Origin: 20CM-2-55-15 sp964633285
GTDB lineage: Bacteria > Acidobacteriota > Terriglobia > 20CM-2-55-15
Direction: 5' to 3'
Assembly: GCA_964633285.1 (NCBI GenBank)
Contig: CAZWGA010000015.1
Coordinates: 1 to 64,000 of the forward strand
DNA length: 64,000 nucleotides
Part shown: one piece after another, positions 26,174 through 34,362 of the stretch
Numbering within the stretch: the first letter of the stretch is position 1
How the letters are laid out: every line of letters begins with the position of its first letter
Notes under the pieces: generated by a model
The model's input: only the letters and a program-made list of their open reading frames with translations
Told to the model about the DNA's origin: nothing
Database searches by the model: none
Translations under genes and position numbers: made by a program

Positions 26174-27208
26174 TTACTTGAAAATGCTCTTCGGCATTCT
26201 CACATGAACCCCCACATTGGGCTTGTCCACAAGCTGTGTGACGGCCACATCACCGGCGATGCTCACAACTTGATAAGCCTGATGTTTGGTGAGGTGCTTG
26301 GTCTCGGCGAGGAAATCCACCATTTCCTGAATGGCGGTCTTCGTCGACACAGTCAGATCGGGATCGGCGGCCATAGTGATAAAGTCGGTGGACGTTTCCG
26401 CGCGCGGCCAGTTGAGTTTCATTCCCTTGCGCACGGTAAGCTGGATGCGGCCCCGCAGCGAGGTTTCAATGGCGGTTTGATCGACTTCTCCATCGCCTTG
26501 CGCGGCGTGGCCATCGCCAATTTCAAAAAGTGCGCCGGGAACAAAAACGGGAATCCGCAACGTCGATCCGGCGACCAGTTCTTTGTTGTCGAGATTTCCC
26601 GCATGCCTGCCCGGTGGATTGCTGCTCACGCGGCCAAGATCCGGAGCCGGCGCAACTCCCATGCTTCCGTAGAAAGGCCGAAGAGGAACGACGATTCCCG
26701 GAAACAACTCCGCGGTCATTGCTGATTTGTTGAGCGCGATGATCTTTGACGGAACGCCCCGTTCGCAGTTCTCCGGGATAAAGCCGCTGCACCCGTTGTA
26801 ACCATAGTCGATGGCAAAGTCGATCGACAGGATCTTGACTTCCAGGGCATCGCCAGGCTCCGCGCCTTCCACGTAAACCGGACCCGTCAAAATGTGGCCG
26901 CCGGGACCGCGAAGGTCGCCGGTCACTTCGCTCACGATCGCTTTGAGCGAATCCTGAATCCTGTTGTCCGGCACGCCGGCTCTGACGAGTCCCATCGGGG
27001 TATTTGTCAGGAGCGTGTCGACATCAATGATGTCGCCGGACGCGATCCGCAGTACGGGTTTTGCATCCGCCCAGTAGTACCCATAGGCCACTGTCGATGG
27101 TGTTGCCTCAAGCCTGTGCGTTTTTCCGGTTTGTCCGGAAACGGCAACGCTAAGAATGCAAACGGAAATGATGAACTCCAGAAGTCCTGTTCGAGGTCGA
27201 ATACGCAT
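26174..27208 (-). CDS. Exported acetamidase/formamidase family protein
   Basis: About 345 residues with a signal peptide (core LLEFIISVCILSVAVSG), so the enzyme is probably periplasmic, unlike most formamidases. Family features include GPVYVEGAEPGDALEVKI, FAIDYGYNGCSG and IGDGHAAQGDGEVDQTAIE, the FmdA/AmdA core. It should hydrolyse a short amide to ammonia and acid. The start is uncertain: several ATGs lie between 27208 and 27277 and none has a strong ribosome site. It is divergent from the REC-HDOD gene. Confidence 0.83.
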   Translation of the reverse strand: MRIRPRTGLLEFIISVCILSVAVSGQTGKTHRLEATPSTVAYGYYWADAKPVLRIASGDIIDVDTLLTNTPMGLVRAGVPDNRIQDSLKAIVSEVTGDLRGPGGHILTGPVYVEGAEPGDALEVKILSIDFAIDYGYNGCSGFIPENCERGVPSKIIALNKSAMTAELFPGIVVPLRPFYGSMGVAPAPDLGRVSSNPPGRHAGNLDNKELVAGSTLRIPVFVPGALFEIGDGHAAQGDGEVDQTAIETSLRGRIQLTVRKGMKLNWPRAETSTDFITMAADPDLTVSTKTAIQEMVDFLAETKHLTKHQAYQVVSIAGDVAVTQLVDKPNVGVHVRMPKSIFK

Positions 27209-27300
27209 GGCACACATCATATTCATAGAAGGTACTTTTCTGTCAGCCGGAATTGCATTTTGTAAAGTTTTCCCCACAACCGGACGAAGAGTTCTATGGC

Positions 27301-28473
27301 ATGAGACGACGGATTCTTCTGGTTGATGACGATAAGGACGTTCTAACTACACTTCGCGGCCTGCTTTGGAAACTCCGGGACGAAATCGAAGTGGTGTTTG
27401 CGCTTGGCGGTGAGACTGCACTCGACGAGTTAACCAAAGGTGATTTCGACGTCGTGGTTTCCGACATGGTGATGCCGGGAATGGACGGTGCTACCCTCCT
27501 GCAACGAGTCAGAGACGAATATCCCGATATCGTCAGAATCTCCTTATCCGGGTATGCAGAACAGGAAGTCGGTTTCCGGGCTCTGCCTGTAGCCCATCAG
27601 TTTCTGGGAAAGCCCTGCAACGCAGAAACGTTCCGGAACGTCATCAATCGTGCCTGCCGGCTCTGCGCGCTGCTGAGCGACCGGTCGTTGCGTCAGGCAT
27701 TGGGCAGCGTCGATCACCTGCCTTCACTGCCGGCGGTCTATCACGAACTCATGCGTGCCATGGCGCAGCCTTATGTATCCGCTCGCACGCTCGCGAAAAT
27801 CTTCGAAAAGGATCCAGCCCTGTGCGCGAAACTGCTTCAATTGGTCAATTCCGCCTGCTTTGGTCCGGTGAAATATGTCACGCGCATCGATCAGGCCGTG
27901 GCGTATCTGGGAATTCAGCTCATCAAGAATCTCGTATTGACGGTCAATGTATTTGCCGCTTTCGACAAAGCGACATCCAAGTGCGGAATCTCTTTCGAGG
28001 CGCTTCAGGAACATTCCCTCATGACGGCCCGCCTGGCGAGCCGCCTCACCTCCGATCCAAACAGATCCCAGGAGGCTTTTACGGCCGGACTGCTTCACGA
28101 CATCGGCATCGTTGCCCTGGAATTGTGTGCGCCGGAAGGATCGGACAATCACAATATCGATGCGAGTACGACTCACGCCTCAGCCGGAGCATATTTGCTT
28201 GGCCTGTGGGGATTGCCTTACCCGACGGTCGAAGCTGTCGCGTTTCACCACCAGCCCGAACTGGTCAATGAAACAACGTTCGATCTGACCTGGATGGTCC
28301 ATGTCGCCGATGGACTGGTTCATGAAGCCATGGGAAATGCTGCCGGCCTCGTCGGTCACTCCGGAATCGATATGGCGCGCCTGAACGCGTTGGGCGTCGC
28401 TTCCAGGCTTCCGGAATGGTCTGCCATCGCTGAAGAAGAAGTCGATCTCTGGCACTCCGGCGCTCAGGTATAG
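27301..28473 (+). CDS. Response regulator with C-terminal HDOD domain
   Basis: A 390-residue cytoplasmic signalling protein. The receiver domain covers about residues 1-122, with acidic pocket DDD at 9-11, phospho-acceptor D55 (VVSDMVMPGMDG), conserved Ser in ISLSGY and Lys in LGKPCN (about 104). An HDOD domain follows (about 135-330), an HD-related fold lacking phosphohydrolase activity, with LPSLPAVYHEL and HDIGIVALE. Such proteins often affect motility, biofilm or c-di-GMP outputs. No sensor kinase lies adjacent. ATG 27301 is used because the receiver begins directly there; a longer frame from 27253 adds 16 unrelated residues. Confidence 0.86.
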   Translation: MRRRILLVDDDKDVLTTLRGLLWKLRDEIEVVFALGGETALDELTKGDFDVVVSDMVMPGMDGATLLQRVRDEYPDIVRISLSGYAEQEVGFRALPVAHQFLGKPCNAETFRNVINRACRLCALLSDRSLRQALGSVDHLPSLPAVYHELMRAMAQPYVSARTLAKIFEKDPALCAKLLQLVNSACFGPVKYVTRIDQAVAYLGIQLIKNLVLTVNVFAAFDKATSKCGISFEALQEHSLMTARLASRLTSDPNRSQEAFTAGLLHDIGIVALELCAPEGSDNHNIDASTTHASAGAYLLGLWGLPYPTVEAVAFHHQPELVNETTFDLTWMVHVADGLVHEAMGNAAGLVGHSGIDMARLNALGVASRLPEWSAIAEEEVDLWHSGAQV

Positions 28474-28513
28474 GGGAGTAATTCAGGGACAGACCAGGAC
28501 AGACACCAAATTC

Positions 28514-28571
28514 TTTGAGATTGGAGAACCCAATATTTGAGATCTCAGATCCTGGGATCTCCACTCTCAAA
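28514..28571 (+). repeat. 58-bp palindromic repeat, copy 2
   Basis: The left arm is TTTGAGATTGGAGA (28514-28527) and the right arm TCTCCACTCTCAAA (28558-28571), complementary except for one position. The interior contains GAGATCTC and matches copy 3 almost exactly. Further out, AATTCAGGGAC on the left and GTCCCTGCAATT on the right are again nearly complementary, although this outer sequence differs from the other copies. Confidence 0.85.
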
Positions 28572-28600
28572 TTATGCGTCCCTGCAATTCCCCTTCCTGC

Positions 28601-28630
28601 TTGTCCTGCTCATTCCCTATCTGCCATACT
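28601..28630 (+). promoter_or_regulatory. Putative promoter for the GlcG-like gene
   Basis: TTGTCC (28601-28606) and CATACT (28625-28630) are spaced by 18 bp, 28 nt before the start codon. It is a moderate sigma-70 match, placed just after repeat copy 2. Confidence 0.35.
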
Positions 28631-28658
28631 TCGCGAAATTTTGAACAAGGGGCATTCA

Positions 28659-29153
28659 ATGCAAAAACGATGCGTTCATCTCTTTTTGTTTGCGCTTGCG
28701 ATCTTCATGTTGCTTGTTATGGCGGTCCAGGCACAGGCACCTGCTCCCGCATATGGCACGCCGATCGGCGTCGATGCGGCCAAACGGGCGGCAGCCGCTG
28801 CGATAGCTGAAGCGAAGAAGAATAACTGGACGATGGCCATCTCCATCGTCGATACAGGCGGCCATCTGGTTTACTTCGAAAAAATGGATGGGACGCAGAC
28901 CGGCAGCGTCAACGTTTCACAGGAAAAGGCCCGCTCTGCTGTTCTTTTCAAACGGCCAACCAAATCGTTCCAGGACACCGTAGCGGCCGGCGGCGCCGGT
29001 CTGCGCATGCTGGCTCTTCCGGGAGCTGTGCCTGTCGAGGGTGGGATCCCGCTGATGGCTGAAGGCAAGATCATCGGCGCCATCGGCGCATCCGGTGGAA
29101 GCAGTGATCAGGATGGCCAGTGCGCGCAGGCCGGAGCCAGCACCATAAAGTAG
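28659..29153 (+). CDS. Exported GlcG/HbpS-family protein (DUF336)
   Basis: A 164-residue protein with a signal peptide (residues 1-25, ending in QAQA) and a full GlcG/HbpS domain. The domain includes AAAAAIAEAKKNNW, SIVDTGGHLVYFEKMDG, a GGIPL block and GAIGASGG. The family binds haem or corrinoids in some members, and the function is often unknown. ATG 28659 is preceded by AAGGGG; the longer frame crosses the repeat and promoter. It converges on ribBA with a 3-nt gap. Confidence 0.82.
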   Translation: MQKRCVHLFLFALAIFMLLVMAVQAQAPAPAYGTPIGVDAAKRAAAAAIAEAKKNNWTMAISIVDTGGHLVYFEKMDGTQTGSVNVSQEKARSAVLFKRPTKSFQDTVAAGGAGLRMLALPGAVPVEGGIPLMAEGKIIGAIGASGGSSDQDGQCAQAGASTIK

Positions 29154-29156
29154 CGT

Positions 29157-30284
29157 CTACCGGGAAGACACGAAGGGCACCTGGGCGGCGATCTTCAAAC
29201 CGTACGCTTCAAGAGCCACGAGCTTGCGGGGATGATTGGTCAGCAGCCGCATGGAACGGATATTCAGTGCAGTCAGAATCTGCGCCCCGATCCCATATTC
29301 CCGTTGCTCGCCGTGCAGGCCGATGGTTTCATTCGAATCCGCATTGTGCTTCCCGTGAAAATCAAGAAGCGCAGCGCCGGAACGCGAACGGCCCATCTCA
29401 TGAAGATAGAGCAAGGCGCCGCGTCCCGCTTGAGCGATCGTCGACATGGCTTGATCCATTTGCTCATGACAACGGCAAGCGCGCGATCCGAAGACGTGGC
29501 CGGTCAGGCAGTGGGTCTGAACGCGGACCAGAACATCCTCGCCGTTTTCGATATTCCCGCGAACGAGAGCAATGTGGGTTTGCTGATCGATGATGCTCTC
29601 AAAAACGAACATTCGAAAATCACCATACGGCGTAGGCAAGGTCGTCTCGCCGACTTTGTAGACAAAGCGCTCTGTGCGAAGACGATAGCGAATAAGTTCG
29701 GCGACGGTGATGATCTTCAAGCCGTGTTCTTTAGCGAAATCGATCAAGTCGGGAATGCGCGCCATCGTGCCGTCTTCTTTCATGATTTCGCAGATCACAC
29801 CCGCGGGAATCAGGCCGGCGGCCGCCGCGAGGTCCACCGATGCCTCAGTCTGTCCGGCGCGCACAAGCACCCCACCATCTCTCGCGCGCAGCGGGAAGAT
29901 ATGGCCGGGCCGCACCAGATCCGTGGATTTGGCGTGAGGATCGATGGCGGTCAGGACTGTCTGAGCCCGATCGAATGCTGAAATCCCCGTCGATACATTC
30001 CGCCTGGCCTCGATCGAGACACAGAATGCCGTTCCGTATGGAGAATTATTGGTGTGATCGGACACCATCAAGGGGATGTGCAGTTCATCGAGACGCTGTC
30101 CCATCATCGCCAGACAAATCAGGCCGCGGCCATGCGTCGCCATGAAATTGATGGCTTCGGGCGTGACTTTTTCAGCAGCGACCATGAGATCGCCTTCGTT
30201 TTCGCGGTCTTCGTCATCGACGATGATGACGATGCGTCCTTCCTGAATCTCGTTAATGGCTTCTTCGATCGTTGCGAAATGCAT
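29157..30284 (-). CDS. ribBA: RibBA: DHBP synthase with GTP cyclohydrolase II-like domain
   Basis: A 375-residue riboflavin-pathway protein. Residues 1-200 form a complete 3,4-dihydroxy-2-butanone-4-phosphate synthase with DDEDRENEGD and the HTNNSPYGTAF region. Residues about 205-373 form a GTP cyclohydrolase II-like domain. The three zinc cysteines are kept (CLTG...ACRC). The usual EGR-x-IGL loop and following segment with the catalytic Tyr are replaced by EMGRSRSGAALL-DFHGK and shortened; the downstream QREYGIGAQIL Arg remains. The second activity is therefore uncertain. The gene overlaps ribE by 32 nt and is the last gene of the operon. Confidence 0.88.
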   Translation of the reverse strand: MHFATIEEAINEIQEGRIVIIVDDEDRENEGDLMVAAEKVTPEAINFMATHGRGLICLAMMGQRLDELHIPLMVSDHTNNSPYGTAFCVSIEARRNVSTGISAFDRAQTVLTAIDPHAKSTDLVRPGHIFPLRARDGGVLVRAGQTEASVDLAAAAGLIPAGVICEIMKEDGTMARIPDLIDFAKEHGLKIITVAELIRYRLRTERFVYKVGETTLPTPYGDFRMFVFESIIDQQTHIALVRGNIENGEDVLVRVQTHCLTGHVFGSRACRCHEQMDQAMSTIAQAGRGALLYLHEMGRSRSGAALLDFHGKHNADSNETIGLHGEQREYGIGAQILTALNIRSMRLLTNHPRKLVALEAYGLKIAAQVPFVSSR

Positions 30285-30870
30285 GTTCCATCATCCGTTC
30301 CACATACTTGGCGACAACGTCAAACTCCAGATTTACCGGATCGTTCCGTTTTGCCGATTTTAAATTCGTATTCTCAAACGTATGCGGGATTATTGCGACG
30401 GAAAAAACGCTGAAACCCCGCAGGGACGCGACCGTCAGGCTGATGCCATCCACGGCAATGGACCCCTTTTCCACGATATAACGCGCGCTCGACTCCGGAT
30501 GTTCGATCTCGAGATTCCAGGCGCCGCCGTTCCGGTCAAACGCATGAATGTGCCCAACTCCATCCACATGACCCTGAACGATGTGACCACCGAATCTCGC
30601 ATCCGCCGCCATCGGACGTTCAAGATTCACAAGTGTTCCGTTGCGCAGGCTGCCCAGGCTTGTGCGATCCAGCGTTTCCTGCGACATTTCTGCGGCAAAT
30701 GTGTTTTCCTCAATGCCCCGCGCAGTCAGGCAGACGCCGTTCACCGCGATGCTGGAACCAACACGCATGTCGTTGAAAATCGCCTGGCCGCGAACTCGAA
30801 TCGTCCGGAAACCGCCGGCGTCGCTGAGTTCAATGACTTCGCCTGTTTCTTCAATGATCCCTGTGAACAT
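30253..30870 (-). CDS. ribE: Riboflavin synthase (alpha subunit type)
   Basis: A 205-residue enzyme converting two molecules of 6,7-dimethyl-8-ribityllumazine to riboflavin. It shows the two lumazine-binding barrel repeats: MFTGIIEETG...GSSIAVNGVCLT in the first and GHIVQGHVDGVG...KGSIAVDGISLT in the second. Normal length. The start overlaps the ribD 3' end by 20 nt and its own end overlaps ribBA, indicating translational coupling. Lumazine synthase (ribH) is not in the window. Confidence 0.93.
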   Translation of the reverse strand: MFTGIIEETGEVIELSDAGGFRTIRVRGQAIFNDMRVGSSIAVNGVCLTARGIEENTFAAEMSQETLDRTSLGSLRNGTLVNLERPMAADARFGGHIVQGHVDGVGHIHAFDRNGGAWNLEIEHPESSARYIVEKGSIAVDGISLTVASLRGFSVFSVAIIPHTFENTNLKSAKRNDPVNLEFDVVAKYVERMMEHAFRNDRRSH

Positions 30871-31840
30871 ACGCGGTCAACATCAGATCGGCGCCCGAGT
30901 TCCGGAATTGCCAGTCATGAAGCGGAATCGCATCGGAAAGTCTCTCGATACCTTCGCCGCCAAAAGCGGGAATCTCACGTCCTCCGAGGATTCTGGGCGC
31001 CGCGAAAACAATGAGTTTATCAATGATTCCCGCCTGCAGTGCATTGAAAGCCAGTTCGGGACCGCATTCCATCAGAAAGCTTTGGATTTCACGCCGATAC
31101 AGCTCCGAAATCAGGGCATGCAGATCCCCATGAAAGATCAACGCGTCTTCAAATTCGGAAACCCGGCCTCTGCGATCGAGAATCACACGAAGGAGGGGGC
31201 GCCGGCGAGGAAGTCCGCTGCGGTCGGTCAATCGAGGTTTGTCCTTCAGCACCGTTCCGCTTCCCGTAATGAGCGCATCGCAGCGGTGGCGAAGCCGGTG
31301 AACTTCCGCGCGGGATTCCTCGGACGTGATCCATCGGGATTCGCCGGACCGTGTTGCGATTTTGCCGTCGAGTGTCATGGCGATTTTCAGAATTCCAAAA
31401 GGCCGCCGTTCGGACTTGTATGCAATGAAGGCCTCATTGAGCCGTCGCGCATCCTCTTCCATGACGCCGCATTGGACCTGGATGCCCGCCGCGCGAAGCA
31501 TGTTCACGCCTGCGCCGTTCACCTCCGGATTGGGATCCTGCATGGCGGTCACTACACGAGACACGCCCGCATCAATCAAAGCTTTGGAACATGGTGGAGT
31601 GCGGCCTTGATGCGAACACGGCTCGAGAGAGGTGTACACAGTCGCGCCTCGCGCTGCGGTTCCGGCCTGTTGAAGAGCGATGATTTCCGCGTGATGCACT
31701 GCATCGTACGTGTAGAAGCCTTCACCGATGACCGTCCCATCCTTGACGATAACCGAGCCCACCATGGCTCCCGGACTGGCAAGTCCCACGCCTTGCCCGG
31801 CGAGTTGTAGAGTCCGGCGCATGTAGTCTGCATCTTCCAT
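30851..31840 (-). CDS. ribD: Bifunctional riboflavin deaminase/reductase
   Basis: A 329-residue enzyme carrying out the second and third steps of riboflavin synthesis. The N-terminal cytidine-deaminase-like domain (1-145) has zinc ligands in HHAEIIAL and EPCSHQGRTPPC. The C-terminal reductase domain (about 150-329) has LKIAMTLDGKIAT, SRWITSEESR and FLMECGPELAFN. It is slightly shorter than many RibD proteins (about 360 aa), mostly in reductase loops. It lies 12 nt downstream of ftsY. Confidence 0.93.
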   Translation of the reverse strand: MEDADYMRRTLQLAGQGVGLASPGAMVGSVIVKDGTVIGEGFYTYDAVHHAEIIALQQAGTAARGATVYTSLEPCSHQGRTPPCSKALIDAGVSRVVTAMQDPNPEVNGAGVNMLRAAGIQVQCGVMEEDARRLNEAFIAYKSERRPFGILKIAMTLDGKIATRSGESRWITSEESRAEVHRLRHRCDALITGSGTVLKDKPRLTDRSGLPRRRPLLRVILDRRGRVSEFEDALIFHGDLHALISELYRREIQSFLMECGPELAFNALQAGIIDKLIVFAAPRILGGREIPAFGGEGIERLSDAIPLHDWQFRNSGADLMLTAYVHRDH

Positions 31841-31852
31841 ACTTTTGCGGCG

Positions 31853-32809
31853 CTACGCGGCAAACAACGATTCCACGAAATCTTCCGCCGAAAACTCGAT
31901 GAGATCGTCCATCTTCTCGCCGACTCCCACAAAACGAATCGGGATCCTAAGATCGCGAGCGATGGCCGTGACGACTCCGCCTTTCGCCGTTCCGTCGAGT
32001 TTCGTCAGAACCAGACCCGTTACACCTGCGCTTTTAGTGAACTCCCGGGCCTGCGTGAGACCGTTCTGGCCTGTGGTGGCATCCAGCACGAGCAGGACTT
32101 CGTGAGGCGCGCCCGGAACTTCCCTCTTGGCGATGCGCGTCATTTTCTCCAGTTCCGACATCAGGTTGTGCTTGGTGTGCAGCCGGCCTGCCGTATCGAC
32201 GATAACGTAATCGATTCCACGGGCCTTTGCAGACTGCAAGGCATCAAACAGTACGGCCGATGGGTCGGCGCCCGCCTTCTGTTTGATGATCGACACGCCG
32301 GCGCGGCCCGCCCAAATCTCCAACTGCTCAACGGCAGCGGCTCGAAACGTGTCGGACGCGCAAACCATGACATTCTTTCCAAGGCTCTTGAATCGGTTGG
32401 CAAGTTTACCGATAGTCGTTGTCTTGCCGACACCGTTGACGCCCACGATGAGAATCACGAATGGATTCCCTTCCGGAATTTCTTTGGGCGGCTTGTAATT
32501 GACGTTCAGGATTTTTCGCAATTCCTCTTTGATAGCGCCGCGCAGTTGCGATGGATCCTCCAGGGTTTTTCGCGACATCTGTTCCCTGATCGATTTCAAT
32601 ATTTCGTTGGTTGTGGCAACCCCGATATCGGCGCCGATCATGATCGCTTCGAGTTCATCCAGCATCGCCGCATCGATCTCTTTCTTTCCCTGAACGAGAT
32701 CCTGAATCTGTTCGGTGAGGTTTTCCTTCGTCTGCTTCACCGCTTCCTTGATTTTCTCGAAGACCGTCGGCTCGCGTTTTGGCGTCCCGAATAATGTGAT
32801 GAATTCCAT
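31853..32809 (-). CDS. ftsY: Signal recognition particle receptor FtsY
   Basis: A 318-residue SRP GTPase that docks ribosome-nascent-chain-SRP complexes at the membrane. The N domain (about 15-100) is followed by the G domain with G1 GVNGVGKTTTIGKLA (about 118-132), DTFRAAAVEQL, G3 DTAGRLH and G4 TKLDGTAKGG. The long acidic A domain of E. coli FtsY is absent, as in many phyla. The gene is 6 nt downstream of gpsA. Confidence 0.94.
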   Translation of the reverse strand: MEFITLFGTPKREPTVFEKIKEAVKQTKENLTEQIQDLVQGKKEIDAAMLDELEAIMIGADIGVATTNEILKSIREQMSRKTLEDPSQLRGAIKEELRKILNVNYKPPKEIPEGNPFVILIVGVNGVGKTTTIGKLANRFKSLGKNVMVCASDTFRAAAVEQLEIWAGRAGVSIIKQKAGADPSAVLFDALQSAKARGIDYVIVDTAGRLHTKHNLMSELEKMTRIAKREVPGAPHEVLLVLDATTGQNGLTQAREFTKSAGVTGLVLTKLDGTAKGGVVTAIARDLRIPIRFVGVGEKMDDLIEFSAEDFVESLFAA

Positions 32810-32815
32810 ATGCGA

Positions 32816-33817
32816 TTACTCTTCTCTCAGTTTTCGCTCCATCAGGTCATTGATGGCGTCTTGTGGTTTCTGCCCTTCGTACAGGACTGCGTACATCCTT
32901 TCCGCGATCGGCATTTCCACATTCAGCTTTCGCGAGAGTGCCACCACCGATTTGGCGGTCTTGACACCTTCCGCAACCATGCGCATGTTCGAAACGACAT
33001 CACTAATGCTCTCTCCGCGGCCGAGCGCGATTCCCACGCGGCGGTTTCGGCTGAGATTTCCATATGACGTCAACACGAGGTCGCCGAGTCCGGCAAGTCC
33101 CGAAAGCGTTTCCCGCCTGCCGCCGCATGCCACGGTCAATCGCGTGATTTCAGCAAGGCCGCGGGTGATCAACGCCGCCGTCGCATTCGAACCCAGTCCG
33201 AGTCCTTCCACAACACCCGCCGCGATGGCAATGATGTTCTTCACTGCCGCTCCGATTTCCACGCCGATCAAATCCGCATTGGTGTAGAGGCGGAAACGCG
33301 GCGATGACAAATCCTGCTGAAGAAAATTTCGAAGTGATTCATCGGGAGACGCCACGACAAGAGCTGTCGGCTCGCCGCGGGCCACCTCCGGCGCGAATGT
33401 CGGACCGGAAATCGCGGCGACTTTCGGCGCGAACTGATGTTTCGATGCATCGATAAGAACTTCGGACATTCGCATCAACGTATCGTTCTCGATGCCTTTG
33501 GCGGCGCTGACGAAAAGCATGCCCGGATTGATGAGAGACAGCATCCGGACAAACACTTCGCGGTAGACATGCGACGGCACCGCGACAATGACGATCCCCG
33601 CGCCCTCGAGTACTTCACCCATGGAATTACTGACATGAACCGGCTCCGGCACACGCACCGACGGCAGATAAAGCGGGTTCTCCCGGGTCGCAATCAGCGT
33701 CTCCACAACGTACGGCTCGAATGCCCAGAGCCGGACTTCGCGGTTGGCGCGCGCCATCGTCATGGCGAGCGCTGTACCCCAGCCGCCTGCGCCGATGATT
33801 GCGATCGGAAGAGCCAC
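32816..33817 (-). CDS. gpsA: Glycerol-3-phosphate dehydrogenase [NAD(P)+]
   Basis: A 333-residue cytoplasmic enzyme reducing dihydroxyacetone phosphate to sn-glycerol-3-phosphate for phospholipids. The Rossmann motif IGAGGWGTALA starts at residue 7. Other marks are SAAKGIE, SGPTFAPEVA with the catalytic-region lysine at AAVKNIIAIA, and GLAGLGDLVLT. The GTG start overlaps the thpR stop codon by one base (TAGTG), indicating tight coupling. Confidence 0.93.
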   Translation of the reverse strand: MALPIAIIGAGGWGTALAMTMARANREVRLWAFEPYVVETLIATRENPLYLPSVRVPEPVHVSNSMGEVLEGAGIVIVAVPSHVYREVFVRMLSLINPGMLFVSAAKGIENDTLMRMSEVLIDASKHQFAPKVAAISGPTFAPEVARGEPTALVVASPDESLRNFLQQDLSSPRFRLYTNADLIGVEIGAAVKNIIAIAAGVVEGLGLGSNATAALITRGLAEITRLTVACGGRRETLSGLAGLGDLVLTSYGNLSRNRRVGIALGRGESISDVVSNMRMVAEGVKTAKSVVALSRKLNVEMPIAERMYAVLYEGQKPQDAINDLMERKLREE

Positions 33818-34362
33818 TAAAGCAAATACTCCTTAACCTTCTCGTACACTGCGCCGGACTGTTTCAACGTGCTTCGAAACAAGAAGACTCGATCGGCTGT
33901 GAAAGACCCGAACTCGCGATTCTCAAATTCAGCCGCCGCTGCCACAAGCGCAGCGTCGATTCGTGTATCTCTCGCGCGCGCAAGCGTGATATGGGGGCGG
34001 AACGCGCGCTTTTCTTTTTCGAATCCGAGGCGTTCCATCCGCACATCAAGTTCCTCCGCCAGCTCCTGCATTGTCGGCGCTTCCATCCCGGCCCAGAACA
34101 CTCGAGGCGACCGCGTCCCCGGGAAAAAACCGATTCCCCGGATGGTTATCGGAAACGACTTCCACGTCAGGTCTGAAAGCGCGCCATGAATCTCGTCGAT
34201 ACGCTTTTCCGGCACCTCGCCAAGAAACTTCAGTGTGATGTGAATCGAATCGGCGGCCACCCAGCGAGCCTTTGTCGTAGCGGAACGCAGTTGACGCTGC
34301 AAATCGCCCAGAGTCTTTCGGAGTTCAGTTGGCAGGTCGACCGCTATGAAAAGACGCATCAC
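33817..34362 (-). CDS. thpR: RNA 2',3'-cyclic phosphodiesterase (2'-5' RNA ligase family)
   Basis: A 181-residue 2H phosphoesterase. Both catalytic H-x-T/S motifs are present: HITLKFLG (about residue 46) and HITLARA (about 128). It opens or joins 2',5' or cyclic phosphate RNA ends; the physiological target is unclear. The GTG start at 34362 overlaps the cinA stop by 4 nt; an ATG at 34359 is the alternative. Confidence 0.88.
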   Translation of the reverse strand: MMRLFIAVDLPTELRKTLGDLQRQLRSATTKARWVAADSIHITLKFLGEVPEKRIDEIHGALSDLTWKSFPITIRGIGFFPGTRSPRVFWAGMEAPTMQELAEELDVRMERLGFEKEKRAFRPHITLARARDTRIDAALVAAAAEFENREFGSFTADRVFLFRSTLKQSGAVYEKVKEYLL

